NCBI GenBank assembly: GCA_900618425.1
Contig: UZAN01039633.1
Coordinates: 63,997 to 127,996, forward strand
DNA: 64,000 bases
Source of the DNA: Echinostoma caproni
Taxonomy: Eukaryota > Platyhelminthes > Trematoda > Plagiorchiida > Echinostomatidae
Reading direction: 5' to 3'
Part shown: piece by piece, positions 1 to 13,129 of the stretch
Position numbering within the stretch: the stretch's first letter is position 1
Layout of the letters: each line of letters opens with the position of its first letter
The notes under the pieces: model-generated
Told to the model about the DNA's origin: nothing
The model's database searches: none
Seen by the model: only the letters and a program-made list of their open reading frames with translations
Position numbers and translations under genes: made by a program

Positions 1-1138
1 CATCGTTTGAAAGGACTGCAACCAACGGTTAATTTCAAACAGTAGCTTGTATTTTCGTAGAACTTTCTGTTAATTCGATCGTTTTCAGTCAAGACTGAAA
101 CATTTTGCCGAATCAGTTTACATTTGCAACCATTTCATCATTAACCGAAGTGACATCTTTACTGTTTGTGGAGCGACGGTACTCTGTCTATACCCGGGGT
201 ATGAGAACCGATTTCCAATCATTTAGTATTTGCGAACTGTCTTCTAAGAAATTCAGTCCTTCAGGACCGTAATCGTTCCCTGTTGAATTTCCATTGAATC
301 AGAAGTCTTCGGGTGCATTGTTTTATGCAAGGATAGGATTGAATTTGTTAAACGCGTCCAATAACCCTCAGTGGGTATGTCGATACTTGTTTAGAAAGTC
401 TTAGAACTCTAGAAAAGGCGGTTTTCGATTCGTTAAGGTCATTAAGCTAGCAGATTAGTGATCCTCAGGTCGCATTCCACCAGTACCACCCATCCTACCC
501 ATTTTGTATTTCCCCAGTTAGTCTTTATGCGGCTGCGGTTTCTTCCGTGAAAGCTGACTGTGCGTTTACATACTAAATAGATGCGAAAGAAAGTAAGGGA
601 TAAACTGGATAGAAAAACTGGAATATGATACCTGATCTGAATACTGAGAAGCCATAGATTTTGGAATAAAATCCAAGTTAGAAGTGCTAATCAGACGCAG
701 GGTACCAAAATTTGTACAAATTTTGAAAATCTTACTTCAGAATAACAGTAACAAAATCAACTCTTCCAGAAATAAGCCTGAATTGTAATGAAAATGATGG
801 TTGTTAGTCGTAGATGCATTGAGCAAGATCATGTTAGTGACGTTTAGAGACGAAATCTGAACACATACAAGACATATGTGCCACTATGTTTCACGTAATC
901 GGGGATCTGAGTGTTCAGCAATTCAAGGTCTGACCGAAGTTTATGCATTCTGTTGTAGGATACTTCTCATTGGATTTTGTTCAAATTGAAGCCCTCTGCA
1001 TTGGCCGATTATGCACACTACGCCCCCTTTTCGTTCGAGTGGGACTCGTCTGTAGTGCACTGCTTTTGGAACAGTAGGTTAATATAATAAAGTACACGGA
1101 TACCAATGCGATTAATTTCTGTATGTATTGATTCTGTG
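1..1138. other. no gene recognised
   Basis: AT-rich sequence with frequent stops in all frames. I see no protein motif, RNA gene or repeat here. It may lie in a long intron or beyond the 3' end of the minus-strand TAL gene that starts at 4299. Confidence 0.4.
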
Positions 1139-1443
1139 TCATATTGTTTGAGAAGGCTTAGAATCAAAAGCCTGTCGCCACCTAATGCTGTTGGTTACCG
1201 GCTTTCCTAGGTGATGCAACATGCTATTTGTATCGGCAATCTGACGCCCTCCAATGGGTGGGTGATGTTTGTTTAAAAGTAAAGTCCCTGTAACTGGCGT
1301 GCTTTGGGGCAAAATTTCCGTGATTTGAATCTCATCACAACCACCATCACAACTTTCTTCGTACAATATTTTGCCGTCATCCAGCCAAGCAGGTCGGTCA
1401 TCCTTTTGAGTTTGTATGTGAATGGTCAGTTCAAATATCAGCG
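1139..1443 (-). CDS. possible terminal exon, unknown protein
   Basis: An open frame of about 100 codons on the minus strand ends in TGA at 1139 and can begin after an AG acceptor (AACTAAG) next to 1443. The peptide is hydrophilic, includes RPAWLDDGKILYEESCDGG, and has none of the runs of F, L and K typical of random AT-rich frames. I recognise no domain. It lies downstream of the TAL first exon on the same strand, but it contains neither an EF-hand pair nor a dynein-light-chain motif, so it is not an obvious TAL exon. It could be a chance open frame. Transcript evidence would decide. Confidence 0.22.
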
Positions 1444-3651
1444 CTTAGTTACCTTAATACAATAAAACTTCATCTCACAGTCGTGCTCACTAAAAGGGAT
1501 GAAAAACGACAAGATCAATATCTACCATGGTCACATTGATTGAGTTCTCGCTCAGAATAAAAGGCTGAACTTTATAAACAAAATACCGAAGGGATCTTTC
1601 TATTTTGCTTCAAATCGATCTGATATTCGATTCAGTCTAACTTAATGTCCTTAAAGGATTTGTCTTTTCTGTATGTGATTCTCATACCATTCCGACGAAC
1701 AACGGGGAACACATTCAGATCATTGCACTTGCACATATCTGAACGGTTAAGTACACGAAGTCTTTAGTACTGTTTTAATTGATCACATGTTGACTACTTA
1801 GAAATCCCTCATAAAGCGAATAATGAATGGCGGGGAAACATTCTACGAATTAAGGCCCAGATACTTGCAATATGGTTAATTCTTTTTGTTTCTTGTGTTT
1901 GCAGATATAATGCTTAACTTATGCTTGAAAGATGTCAAAAACCAGTCACTCAACCACCCTCTTCAACGCATTTGATTGCTATTTTAATGGGCTAAATTTG
2001 AATCACTTAATTAATCTGATAGCACCTTATCAAACATCTTCGGCTTTTCAATGAAGAGTACCCATATTAAGATGCTTGAATTGTTCGCCAGACACTCTTC
2101 ATGAAATGGTTACCGTCATTTAAATAGATCGACACTTTAAATAGGGAACAAACGAACCAATGATTTTATGGGTAACACTATAAAATTGTACGGGTGATCG
2201 AAGTAATAAGTGATGCGTCGCAAGGAGTTTTGATAGCCGGCCTACATCTGTAGTTGTATATATTTCTGGATGGATAAAAGGGATAATGCGTAAACAAATA
2301 AACAAACAGACATATAGGTAGGTAGATAGCTAATCAGATAGATGGACATCTGTCTTCGTGAAACCAGCGATATCAGTAACAAAAAAATCAGTTGACAAAG
2401 TATTGAAAACCGGTTATTGTAGCTCGGGTGAACTGAATTAATTTTTGTCTGTTAGCCGTACTTGGTAATAAGTTTGCAAACGTTTCATCAACAGCCCAGG
2501 TGGCATCTTCAGTATACTAAACATTGAACTACGGACCCTTGGGTTGGTAGCAAAGGTTATTAACCTGAGGTCCACAAGCAATGGTCGACCCCTACGCGCA
2601 TAGGCATGGCTTTAACTAGTTCTCGTTTTATTTCATTCCACATAAGAGACACGGAGTCCGAGTAACTTTGTATCGGCTCCTAAACCAAAGGTTCATGCCT
2701 AGAAACATAGACGTTGCACGAATGACTGCTGAATCGCGGCAAGGTCAAAACAGCTGCCTAGTGTTCTTTGTCGCCCTTTATACAACCTCGATTAAAATGT
2801 ACCGGGAATGTGAGGAGGAAGGAAACCAACGCGAACCAGACTCCGTGCGGGTGAACTTGCATGTAACAAAAGAAACGTGTTGCACTTCAGATCAGAAATA
2901 ATTTGATACAAGCATCGGTTGTTGTTCAAGAAAACTTCAATTTCAACTTGTCCAGCTTAGTTCCAGTCAGCTATCACAATTAGTTCTAAAGAAAATAGGC
3001 CAATTAAATGAATGCTAGATTCAAACATTTGGCATGCGCATCTACTGAGAGGTTCCTTAGACATTCATGTTCTTCTGAACTTATAGTTCTGATGTTCGAT
3101 TGATAGTGCCGGCATAAGTGACAACGCACTGGGATAATATGAGTTCACTAACTGAGTAAGGTTGTTGCTGCTACTGGTGATATGCGCCAATATTCTGCAT
3201 TAGATTTTCACTAGATCCGTTTATTTGGTTACTGCGAATGTAATTTTTTGGTATTGTGAGATTTATCGACTGAAAATGAAATAAGTAGAACTAAGCATGC
3301 AATCCCACTGCTGTGGTAGTTATGTGCCGTTTGAGTTAAACAGAAGTACCTCGGATAAGCATTTTGGAAGAAGCTTTTTATTTAAAATGGCACAAGCTTC
3401 AATTTGTAAATTATATTTTATCAGTCGTGCAACTCGTAATAACCGGTGTGGAAGGCCGTATCGTGATGAACCGACGCTATGGAGCTCACGATTCCGCTTG
3501 ATTAGGGTTGTTTCTATCAATTGCTAGTGAGACGTTTGAAATAAAACGATTAATTCCCTAGGTTGGGTTTCACTTGTGTAAACAGAAAACAAGATTTCAT
3601 CAACTGTTAAGAAGCGAATTGCTATGGATAAAACGAAAGCCCCGAGAAGTT
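1444..3651. other. no gene recognised
   Basis: Short open frames on both strands (for example plus-strand frames near 2668-2901 and 3297-3527) match no family I know and have no convincing splice context. Probably intronic or intergenic. Confidence 0.4.
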
Positions 3652-3733
3652 GTGTGGCTGTGGTGTGATTCGAACGCACAGCACCTACCGGCCAAAGTAT
3701 CGATGATCCGAAACGTTCTAGCCTAACCAACCG
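3652..3733 (-). repeat. tRNA-like SINE head
   Basis: Read on the minus strand, this 82-base segment ends in a T-arm-like hairpin with a good pol III B-box core (GTTCGAATC). Flanking bases pair as a T stem, followed by CACAGCC that partly pairs with the 5' GGTTGGT. The D-arm/A-box part (TTAGGCTAGAACG) is degenerate. This suggests a tRNA-derived SINE rather than a working tRNA gene. About 90 bases further along the same strand is GAAACCCAACC, which resembles the tail of the SINE-like copies at 11.5 and 44.1 kb, so it may be a longer member of a related family. Confidence 0.4.
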
Positions 3734-4182
3734 TACAAAGTCGTTACATTTACCGATTCAAAAAATTTAGATAAATACACTTATATTATCGAAAATTAGG
3801 CAGTGGGTCACTGATCCAAGGAATTGCATTCAGTTTAACTCCGAATGTGATCTAATTTATCAGTGCATTGGGTCAAAAACAACATCTGAGAGGTAAGTAG
3901 ACGTTCTAGAAATTGCAGTTGAAAAAAAGGTAAATTCATTCCCATTTTAGTCTCAAATTCACACAAAAAACCGATCATTGGCTTGAATCATCCAAAAACG
4001 ATCACTATTTTCATCTGCTTAGCAACGCAAACTTGGCAAACTTGGCCACTCATGTTTGTTTGTGGATCTGCCATAATTATTTATTCAGTGACGTTCTGCC
4101 TAAGTATATACACACGCACTGTTGACTCCTTTGGCTGTACCCACATTGCCGTTCAGAGCCAGAATCCCAAACATCCACTCAC
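3734..4182 (-). other. start of TAL first intron
   Basis: Sequence immediately downstream, on the minus strand, of the first-exon donor (GTGAGTGG). No coding signal is visible. Exons 2 and 3 of this gene were not found between here and the window edge. Confidence 0.4.
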
Positions 4183-4299
4183 CTTAACCATGGTCACATC
4201 GAGGCCATTACGCTCGACATACTCGTGTAGTTCATTGATGGTAATCACTTCGCTGGCGTCCGTATCCACCGCGTAAAACATATCCAAAAACGGATCCAT
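4183..4299 (-). CDS. TAL family first exon (EF-hand 1)
   Basis: Thirty-nine codons from ATG at 4299 to a canonical donor (AAG|GTGAGTGG), phase 0. The peptide begins MDPFLDMFYAVDTDASEV and holds one EF-hand: loop position 1 is D12, then D14, S16, T20, with the bidentate Glu E23 at position 12. Gly at loop position 4 is Ala here. Length, phase and the MDPF start are the same as in the plus-strand exons at 23831 and 27255, so this is a third paralogous first exon of a tegumental-allergen-like calcium-binding protein (EF-hands plus dynein-light-chain domain; associated with the fluke tegument). I found no downstream exons between 4182 and 1. They may lie beyond the window or be lost. The exon itself is intact. 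Confidence 0.82.
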
Positions 4300-7249
4300 T
4301 GTTCGATCAATCAGTGGTGTTTGTGCGTGTGTGTGCGCAAGCGATTGGTTCTGCCCGGTCGAAATCGATTGTTCACCGCTTTTCGACGAGTTCGGCAGTT
4401 CTCAGCCGGTCGTGATGTAAATGTATCATCAGAGTGCCTGTTCACACACATATATATGGACTCCCACATGTGTATAATATCAATTAACTTCTGACTAGCG
4501 GAGGACGTACAAACACACACACACAAACCGATCACGTCCACGCGCATTGGACCAGTTCATCGATTTGGCCCATACCTGTGAAACTTCGACCCCTTCAATA
4601 CACCTACCTTGAAACCACCGTCACACAACCAGAGCCCGTAAAACTGAGCAAAATCGAATGAATTTAGGTTTACGCGCAAATAGCTGGCTACACACACCAA
4701 CGCACATATGAGTAGGCCAAAGCACACAAATGCGCACATAAACGCGCACACGTGTTCATGCTTCAATTAGACTGGTACATGTGTAGGTTGCCGGTAATAT
4801 GAGTCGGTATTCCAGTGGTCGTGGAGGGGACATTTTTGTAGTCCACTCCCGGATCTTAGTTTGTTGTCATCTACGGCTAAACTTTATTGTTGTTGTTCTT
4901 GTTGTTTCATTGTCGGAGTAGGGTTTCATTTTGTGTATCGCCTACCACACATTTTGTATTCTTTTCCACTGATGACCTTTTGCGTAAAATTCTGATTTAG
5001 TCTCGGTAATCTGTGAGCACGTACACGTTAATGTAAGTGTACGTTGGTGCGCGTTTAATAGAGTGTGGGCATGTTTCTATGCGTATCGACCTGGGCATAA
5101 CAGGACAAACAGTCGTGGAACGTGGCGACCAAAAGATTGTATACCGGAGTCATGAGCACGCACATATCTATCAATAGTGCACAAATACGCAGATCTGGTA
5201 GCTGACAGCCGATAATTTTGATCACCAGGTGCACAACTCCAAAAGTACGCATTGGAAATTGCACCAAGCTCAAAGTTTAACGTTGGTGGGAAGTATAACC
5301 ACAAAGCGGATTACCACATCTAAATATGTGACATCAGCACCAAACAGTTGATCCAGAAGATTTATTCAAATGGGACGGTATACTGCCCGGGAATTCCAAT
5401 AAATAGTGAGGGCAATATGAACGCACGAAAAACTGCGCAGTTGGACCTACCCGAAACGCAAACCAGGATTTTTCGTGATGGTTTTGTATATAGCCTTACT
5501 CGAAAATTAGCCTTTCTTTAGAACTTCAGCTATCAGATAATTCTAAAACTTAGAAGCAAACTAATGTGTGCCATAAGGTAGCAACGGCCAAAACAATTGC
5601 ACTTTGGGTTACTCAAAGCCCGATGCGCCAAATCCTAATGAACTTTGAAAGCGTACTTACCAAACTCATAGTCCTTTATTTCTGGTTTGTCTGAGATAAC
5701 TGCTGTAAGGCCTGACTGACTTCTTTTTGATCGTTTTGCTGACTGTCCCGTCAGAGTAAACAACATACACGTTTGAGCTATTACCAGGTGTATCGACCAG
5801 AAAATAACCTTTTGGTTTCAAGCAGACTAAATCTCGCCTTGGTTCTGGTTAACAGAAAGGTCAAAACAAGATCATCGACCCCAAAAGCAAATACGTCACA
5901 CGTCCAATCCATGAGTACACTATAGAAACTTGTTATTGTTATCCATCAAAGAACAGACGCCTCCGATGAGCACTGGCTGAAAAACGGACTACAGAGGTAC
6001 TAAGCTTGATCGCCAAGTGGTCAGAAATTCCAGATCAGTGAACCTACTTGAACCATTAAAAATGAAATGCTAAGGGATAAAAGTGTATCTCAGGTCGGCG
6101 AGCATCATGCTCTGAAATGAAAGACATCTTCCATGAGTGGATTACATAGAGACAGCAATACATGGACTCCGTGCATGCCTGAGTTTGGAGCCTTACTATT
6201 GCAGCACCATTTCAATGTTGATAGATCCACAAAGGACGTAGAAACCATCATAACACTGACTGAACGGGTTCTATTCTTGATACACCAGGCATGAAGCTAC
6301 GAAGATTGACAACGCTATCGAACCTGAAAGATGATAAACCTATGGAACGTACCATTGCATTGAAGTATTTTATAGGTGATTTAGAGTTATTTTAATAATC
6401 TCAACTAGCCTACAACATTACCATGTTTGCAGGCCCAGAACAGCAAACGATTATGAACCATAAATGTGCCCCTTCAATGAAAATTTTGTTCTCTGGTTAC
6501 GATAGGACACCTTACGTGCAATTCGGCAGTTTATCCAAATGGGAAGCAAGATTCAACTTTAACCATTCCTAAGATATGGAAGATAAGGTCCAGCGTGTTT
6601 CCGAAGTTCATGTTCTTCAAACCCCAAAAGGACTTGATGCAAATAAGCGAGGTCATCAACGTGGTCTGATAGTCTGCAGTTCGACCATCCCATTAACCGT
6701 GAGCAACAAATCGCACCGAATAAAATATTTGTTCCCATTGGAAAGACCTCAATTCTAATTCCAATTCATATAACAAAAATAAAATTTTTAAAGACCATCT
6801 GAATACAGATATCAATCACTTTTTCAAATGAGCTTGTGGAGTAACCAGCATGAGAATCACATGAATTCTAGTTTGAAGGGGTCGTAAATGAATGATGATG
6901 AATGCTTGAGACAAAACCAGCGAGCGCAGTCGTAATCAACGTGAATACTTATTTAGGAAATGTGGAATTTTCAAATGCGAGAGAATTAGGTGAACGGTTC
7001 TACAAAACATGGACTCACTACAAATTCAAGAGGAATTAGATATGTGAAGTTTTATAGAAAAAAACATTCCCATCGATGACCTGGTAGTTGCCCAACTATG
7101 CTATCTTCTGTTTAACGTCAATCTCATTCTTTCCTTTGATTTGTTCCTATCGATAAGATTTTGACATCGATAACACACGCTCAAACAAGTTACTTTTGGG
7201 TGTTATTCGCAATAATTGCATTGCTCTTTCCCCTCAACTGTCGCGGAAA
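4300..7249. other. upstream DNA, no gene recognised
   Basis: The proximal part (4300-4560) would be the 5' UTR and promoter of the minus-strand TAL exon and carries short GT/CA-rich runs. I saw no clear TATA box in the position seen for the other two TAL first exons. The rest has only short unsupported frames, such as minus-strand frames at 5055-5304. Confidence 0.4.
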
Positions 7250-7913
7250 NNNNNNNNNNNNNNNNNNNNNNNNNNNNNNNNNNNNNNNNNNNNNNNNNNN
7301 NNNNNNNNNNNNNNNNNNNNNNNNNNNNNNNNNNNNNNNNNNNNNNNNNNNNNNNNNNNNNNNNNNNNNNNNNNNNNNNNNNNNNNNNNNNNNNNNNNNN
7401 NNNNNNNNNNNNNNNNNNNNNNNNNNNNNNNNNNNNNNNNNNNNNNNNNNNNNNNNNNNNNNNNNNNNNNNNNNNNNNNNNNNNNNNNNNNNNNNNNNNN
7501 NNNNNNNNNNNNNNNNNNNNNNNNNNNNNNNNNNNNNNNNNNNNNNNNNNNNNNNNNNNNNNNNNNNNNNNNNNNNNNNNNNNNNNNNNNNNNNNNNNNN
7601 NNNNNNNNNNNNNNNNNNNNNNNNNNNNNNNNNNNNNNNNNNNNNNNNNNNNNNNNNNNNNNNNNNNNNNNNNNNNNNNNNNNNNNNNNNNNNNNNNNNN
7701 NNNNNNNNNNNNNNNNNNNNNNNNNNNNNNNNNNNNNNNNNNNNNNNNNNNNNNNNNNNNNNNNNNNNNNNNNNNNNNNNNNNNNNNNNNNNNNNNNNNN
7801 NNNNNNNNNNNNNNNNNNNNNNNNNNNNNNNNNNNNNNNNNNNNNNNNNNNNNNNNNNNNNNNNNNNNNNNNNNNNNNNNNNNNNNNNNNNNNNNNNNNN
7901 NNNNNNNNNNNNN
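7250..7913. other. assembly gap (Ns)
   Basis: A run of 664 Ns. Long open frames spanning it are artefacts of Ns being read without stops. No shared sequence is visible at the two edges, unlike the gap at 29961. Confidence 0.98.
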
Positions 7914-10900
7914 TTGTCTTCGCGAAGCGCACTTGGTTGTCTGCAGTCGGTACTTGTTGGACTGCCGACTACACAAATTCCGATGATTGTTGAGGCGGAT
8001 ATTGATGGGTTCAAAGACTATTTTTCTATCATTGTGGTCTGTTTGTTAAGTTCCGTTTGGTGGAAGAAACGAGTTTTCTTGAAAGATATACGGTATTTTG
8101 GTTATTTTTGTCATTCTACATGGATTACTATACTCTATGATATCAACAGCTGCATTCTAATAAAAATGCAGCATGCTCTATGCGAATAACTGCGGATTTT
8201 TATATCAGCAAGATAAAACATCCCTGGAAAATAAACTTAAAACATTTTGTTAATAAAACCCTATGTTATAGTCCAGGAAAAAACAATAGTTTCCAGAGCT
8301 TGATTTTACATTCAATTTATAGTACTGATGCGTTCTAATCGCAATTAACTAGAAGCGGAAATGGAACCTGTGGCAGTGGTTATATAAACTGGCGATAACT
8401 TTAAATGCAAATTTTGCGAGTTGAGTATCAGTGGAACAACCGTGGATTGCAAATCAGTCGCAGGACTAAACCCCCGGTCCAGAACTCGGATATGATATGC
8501 ATATGGCTCCAATTAGAACAACCGATTAGGGACCTAAAAAGGAAAAAAGAATAATGAGCTAATCTAGCGACAACGTTAAACCATCGACGACTAAACTGAA
8601 CTAAATGTTTCTTCAAAAAAGTTTGTCGAGTTTGTTAGTTAGCTAGTTACTTGTTTGAAGAAAAAGGTTGTATTGGATTAACGAAGGATGACTAAACAAT
8701 TCATTTCAATGAGTTTATTTAAGTCTTCAACAGCCGTTTTATAAGGCTCGGAAATTGTCATGAATGAATTGCTTGTGCAGCACCAGTTTCTCTTAAATTC
8801 AGTAAATCGTAAAAGCTTTAAGTGGTTGTTGCTGCTTCACTATAATTAACAAATAGCACCTAATGATCCAATAATCTATAATTCGAGAACAAGCACATAG
8901 TGTGCATGGTTGAGTTAATCACCTCAGCCACTCAAGCAGTTCTTCATGAATCTACTTTACACTATCGCTATAGGATAGGATACTTTCTTCGTGTTCGTCA
9001 CGCACTTTATTTTACACCTTTCGGGCAGCGCAGGCTCTCTCTCGCTCTCGATTTGTGGATACAGGAAACAAAAGCATTGGATTATTAATCTGTAGAATAC
9101 AAAAAGTGATAGTACTACAATCCACCCGTGAAGGTTGCGATTGTGTAGTGATGATGATATTTTACCCTCCTGTCATTTAACTTTCGACTGTAAGCAAACA
9201 AATTACATGAAGCGAGTGGAGTGCAGCTTTTAGGTGCTGCCTGAAGACAGACTGAAAAGAGTGAAGGTTAGCATTCGAACTCAGGTGTTGTGATGACTGC
9301 AAAACCCTCCTTGAAAACGAAAAACTATTGATGAAATTTCTCACGCTTTACACGTAGAATGACAATGGATATATAGCTTAAATGAAGTATGGACTCAATG
9401 AGTCAAATAGGAATTTTAAACCACAAATTTGCAACAAAATGTCTTCAAAAAAGGTTAGTTCCATACAATTTGCTTGTACATGATTAAAAGTCAACATTCT
9501 GCTGAAACTATGTTCTGACTTTAACATCCAGAGTCGAGTAACTTGTCAGAGTAAATCCTTATTTTACGTGTAGGCAGTGTAATCTTACGAGTCTGTGCGT
9601 GAGAATGAAATAGCAAAAGAAGTTCGTTTTGAGTTTCGCATCGAATTGTACGTGTTCGCGTCTACTTTTAAAGAGGCCTTTTCCATTGTCTGCAGCACTG
9701 TATGCTCTGCTCAGTCCCAATGATTTTATCTACTGTTTACGATCTTTGTGGACTGTCACCACACTACACAGGTGAACTTCAATGAGTTTTTGGACGTGCG
9801 ATCTGCAACAACTTGACTAGGAATAAGTTATTCCTTATCACTTTTGTTTTGTGTAGCACTGTGTTTATTTGATCTTCACCTTAAGGCACTGAACAAGATT
9901 ACTCACATGTTAATTCTACTTCAGGTGAATAAAATTCGAGATGATCAACCTCTACATTTGTTGCGGCCGCAGTTTGCCCCGCAAATTGGAGTGAATGACT
10001 TTGACTATTTCAGACGGAAAATCGATAAAACAATTTGAAGCGTCCATCCATCTTGTGGGTAGTACAAATAACAAGATATAAAAGTGCACTGGAATTAGCA
10101 TAAGGCTGCTCTCGCTTCGTGCGAATACAAATAGTGCTTCTTCATGTGCCGCATCAGACCTCTTGTCATGCAAACTTTCCAGAATACACAACGAATGCAA
10201 TTAGATAAGTTAAATATGACATAGTGAGGCCTGTTTTGTAACTTGCTTGCAATTTCTTTGCGATGATCTGTTCGTGAAAAATGCCTAGTTGACTGTGAAG
10301 CCCGTGACTACACCATTCATTTCGTATATGTCTGCGTCAAAATGTAGTGGTATTTCGCAAATACCTTGATTGAAGACATAACAATGTGATCCTATTGGAG
10401 GCATATAAAGGAAATCACCAAGAGTCTCTGTTGGATCTTCATCAGTCTTTAAAGATGGTTAACAAAAGCAATCATTTTGGCATACCACTCGCTGAAAAAC
10501 AAATGTCATTTTTATTGACTTCGGTGAGATATCTTAATTTATCTTTGACTAATCCATAACCTAAGGTTTATTATTTTTTTAATAATGACGATACAGTATG
10601 TATGTCGTGTCACAGTCATCGATACGAATACGATTCTTCATTTAATGAATCAATACTGACATCATCATCCAATTGACATGCCTCGCTGCGATTAACTGTT
10701 ACATGGATGTTTCCGACAAATCGTGTGACTTGTCACGATTTCAAAGATTATTCCATTTCTTCCGGAAAAAGTGGTAACAATTTATCGTCAATTTCTCAAT
10801 TTGCAATCATTGGTCCAACAAAATTATTTATCCGGCAATCAGCTGATACGCAATGTGCCTTCATATCTAAAAGAATACAACTCTCACACGGGATCTGCTT

Positions 10901-11509
10901 CTTTCTCACGTACTACAAAAAATAGAAATGAAAACTATCTTTCCTGTGTAAAATCTAAAGTTCCATCACTCATCACCGGTATTTTAAGCGCGTCTCATTC
11001 TTCACAGTATCAAATCGAAATTCGGAACGTATGTGCTGAAGAAATTTTACGTCCTGCGCATAATAACAGATCAGAATAGGAATGTTTGGATGACCCACAA
11101 CGCAAGTAAACCAAAAACAATAATGTTTTGATGACAACAATTTGACTCTCTTGGAAGATGCTTCTCTAGTCAGTTAACAAACAAACGTTTAACTATGAGG
11201 ACCACTTTGTCGAAAAGATAAGATTTTAGATTGGTCTAGAGCAAGCAGAAGGCTTGTGTGAGTGTGGCAGTAAATGAGATCATGACCAATTGTAAATGAA
11301 AAGAGGTAAAAATGCCACGGGTGACGTCAGAAATGATGAGGGATTAGAATGTGAGTGCACTTTTGTGGCGTGGTGAAATTTAATGTCATTACTGTGCAAT
11401 GGTATGAGTGTATGTCGGTGGTCGGGTATCAAACCAGTGAAATAATAATTGTGACTGTCAGGTCGACTGACTTGCATACCCAAAATAACAAATATTCTGA
11501 TCTGCTGCC
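7914..11509. other. no confident gene; two weak open stretches
   Basis: Two stretches are mildly coding-like. After an AG at about 9924 there is a 37-codon frame ending in TGA at 10038 (it includes DFDYFRRKIDKTI). A 102-codon Ser/Asn-rich plus-strand frame lies at 10771-11079. Neither matches a known domain, and neither has two good splice sites. The remainder shows nothing. Confidence 0.3.
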
Positions 11510-11640
11510 CAGTGGCCGAGTGGGCGATATGCTTGTGTTCTACATGTGGGGTCCAGTGTTCCATCCCCAATTGGGTTGATCAATTCCAACTACTAATGAA
11601 ACCCAACCAGGTCGAAACAGCCGTCCAGTGCTTCCTAGCT
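11510..11640 (+). repeat. tRNA-derived SINE-like copy 1
   Basis: A tRNA-like head with an A-box-like TGGCCGAGTGG near 11514 is followed about 35 bases later by a B-box-like GTGTTCCATCC. A body then runs CCCAATTGGGTTGAT...ACTAATGAAACCCAACC and continues to CAGTGCTTCC. The body order recurs, diverged, at 43895-43975 and 44079-44160 on the same strand. That recurrence with a pol III-like head is the basis for calling it a SINE. All copies look old. Confidence 0.5.
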
Positions 11641-13129
11641 TCTCTGCTCACACCTCACTTACGCGACGAATTATTGAGCTTTATTCTGTGAATCGCTTTG
11701 TCGCCGGTTTGCTTTGAGGTCTATAGAGTGTACCTTAAAAATGGAATCAAAAGCGATAACTTAGTCCCTCTCGTGGGTATGGAACTCCACGTATTTTTGC
11801 AGGGTACTTGAATTTTCTCTCACGTTCTGCTACGCATAACTCTGATTTTTGACTTGCTTGTTCAGTATACGTGACTGGAAATGGCTTACATAGAATCCAA
11901 TGGATGAGATTCGCTGGATTAACTTTTGATTGTTTGTCTTCAAGTCGCATCAATACTGTACGACAGGAGTTGACTGCCCGAAATTTGCGCGAGTTTCAAG
12001 TTGCTCTTGGGAAGCACACAGAACGGTGGTGAAAATAAATGTTAACTGCCTCCGCAATGGCTAGAATGCGGAACCATATGTTTCTCGACCGTCCCGTTTA
12101 AACTTTGTGCAGGGGTCGGAAGGCTTCGGTCACGCTGACGATGTATCATCAAAATGAACATGTGATTGACCTAATTAATTCACTTCTCAGCCACGCTTAC
12201 TGATGCGCTCGAAGAGATATGCGCCCAGTCCTGCACCACCATGCTCGGCTTTACCGGAGCAAGTGAAAAAGCGACTATGGACACAGGCCGAAGAATCGGG
12301 TGTTATTTCCTTCAAATGCCGATATACTAGCGGATAAATGTGAATCAAATTTGAAGCTCGTCATGGTAGTACGTTTTGTGGAGGTGATAGCCTTTTATGC
12401 ACAATCTCTGCCAAAGTGCTACCTGTAAATTGTAAGAAGATGATAAAATACATCTTTCTCAGCAATAAACATCTCCATCAGTCACCCCGGGTTATCCATT
12501 CTCCATGAAAATATCCCGCGCATTTAGGGGTTCATTGACCGGTAGGACCGTCGTCCGAACTCTTCTGGCTCTGTTTTCCGGAAATTCTTCATATTACCGG
12601 GTTGTGCAACGCTATCCATGTCTCCTTCTGGTGTACTAACCGTCGGATGGACCCGTTATCACGATGAGTTAGAAAAATATCTAGTTGTTTTTTACTTTAT
12701 TTTTAGTGGTGAATTTCAAATTCCTACGTGCAACACACAAACTGTCTGGTAGATATTTACAGTTCGTTTTGGAATAGCTTAATCACAAAAATGGTTAATG
12801 TGACGCTTGTGCAGTACGCATTGATCGATATGTATTTCAAGCGAACAGCTTTTCTATTTTAGGGTTCAAATCAGCGGCAAAAATGGGCCCTGTTAGAGAC
12901 CTCATTGTTACATCATTCTTCTCTTGATACATTTCATCGTGAAACTTTGAATTGCACATTGTAAACGCAAAATAATAACACTTGTTTTAAGTCATCTGTC
13001 GGTGGGCCTGAGTTAAGCCCATTACTTTTAATATACCTACACAGATAATCAATTATCTCATTGAACAGAACATTTGTGAGATGTGATATCTATCGGAAAC
13101 GTGTAGCGATCTTCAACATTTAAACCACA
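11641..13129. other. no gene recognised
   Basis: Non-coding-looking sequence with no extended open frame and no recognised repeat. Confidence 0.4.

Noticed and set aside
1139..1200. RWRQAFDSKPSQTI at the end of the 1139-1443 frame as an EF-hand 2 exon of the minus-strand TAL gene
   Set aside because: It resembles RWQSLFDKNNTGRI only over about ten residues, lacks the loop Gly, and hits a stop where the hand should continue. Likely coincidence.
7161..8189. Long open frames across 7161-8189 on both strands
   Set aside because: They are produced by 664 Ns being read without stops, and the plus-strand start at 7161 is TTG, not ATG. Flanking residues show no common domain.
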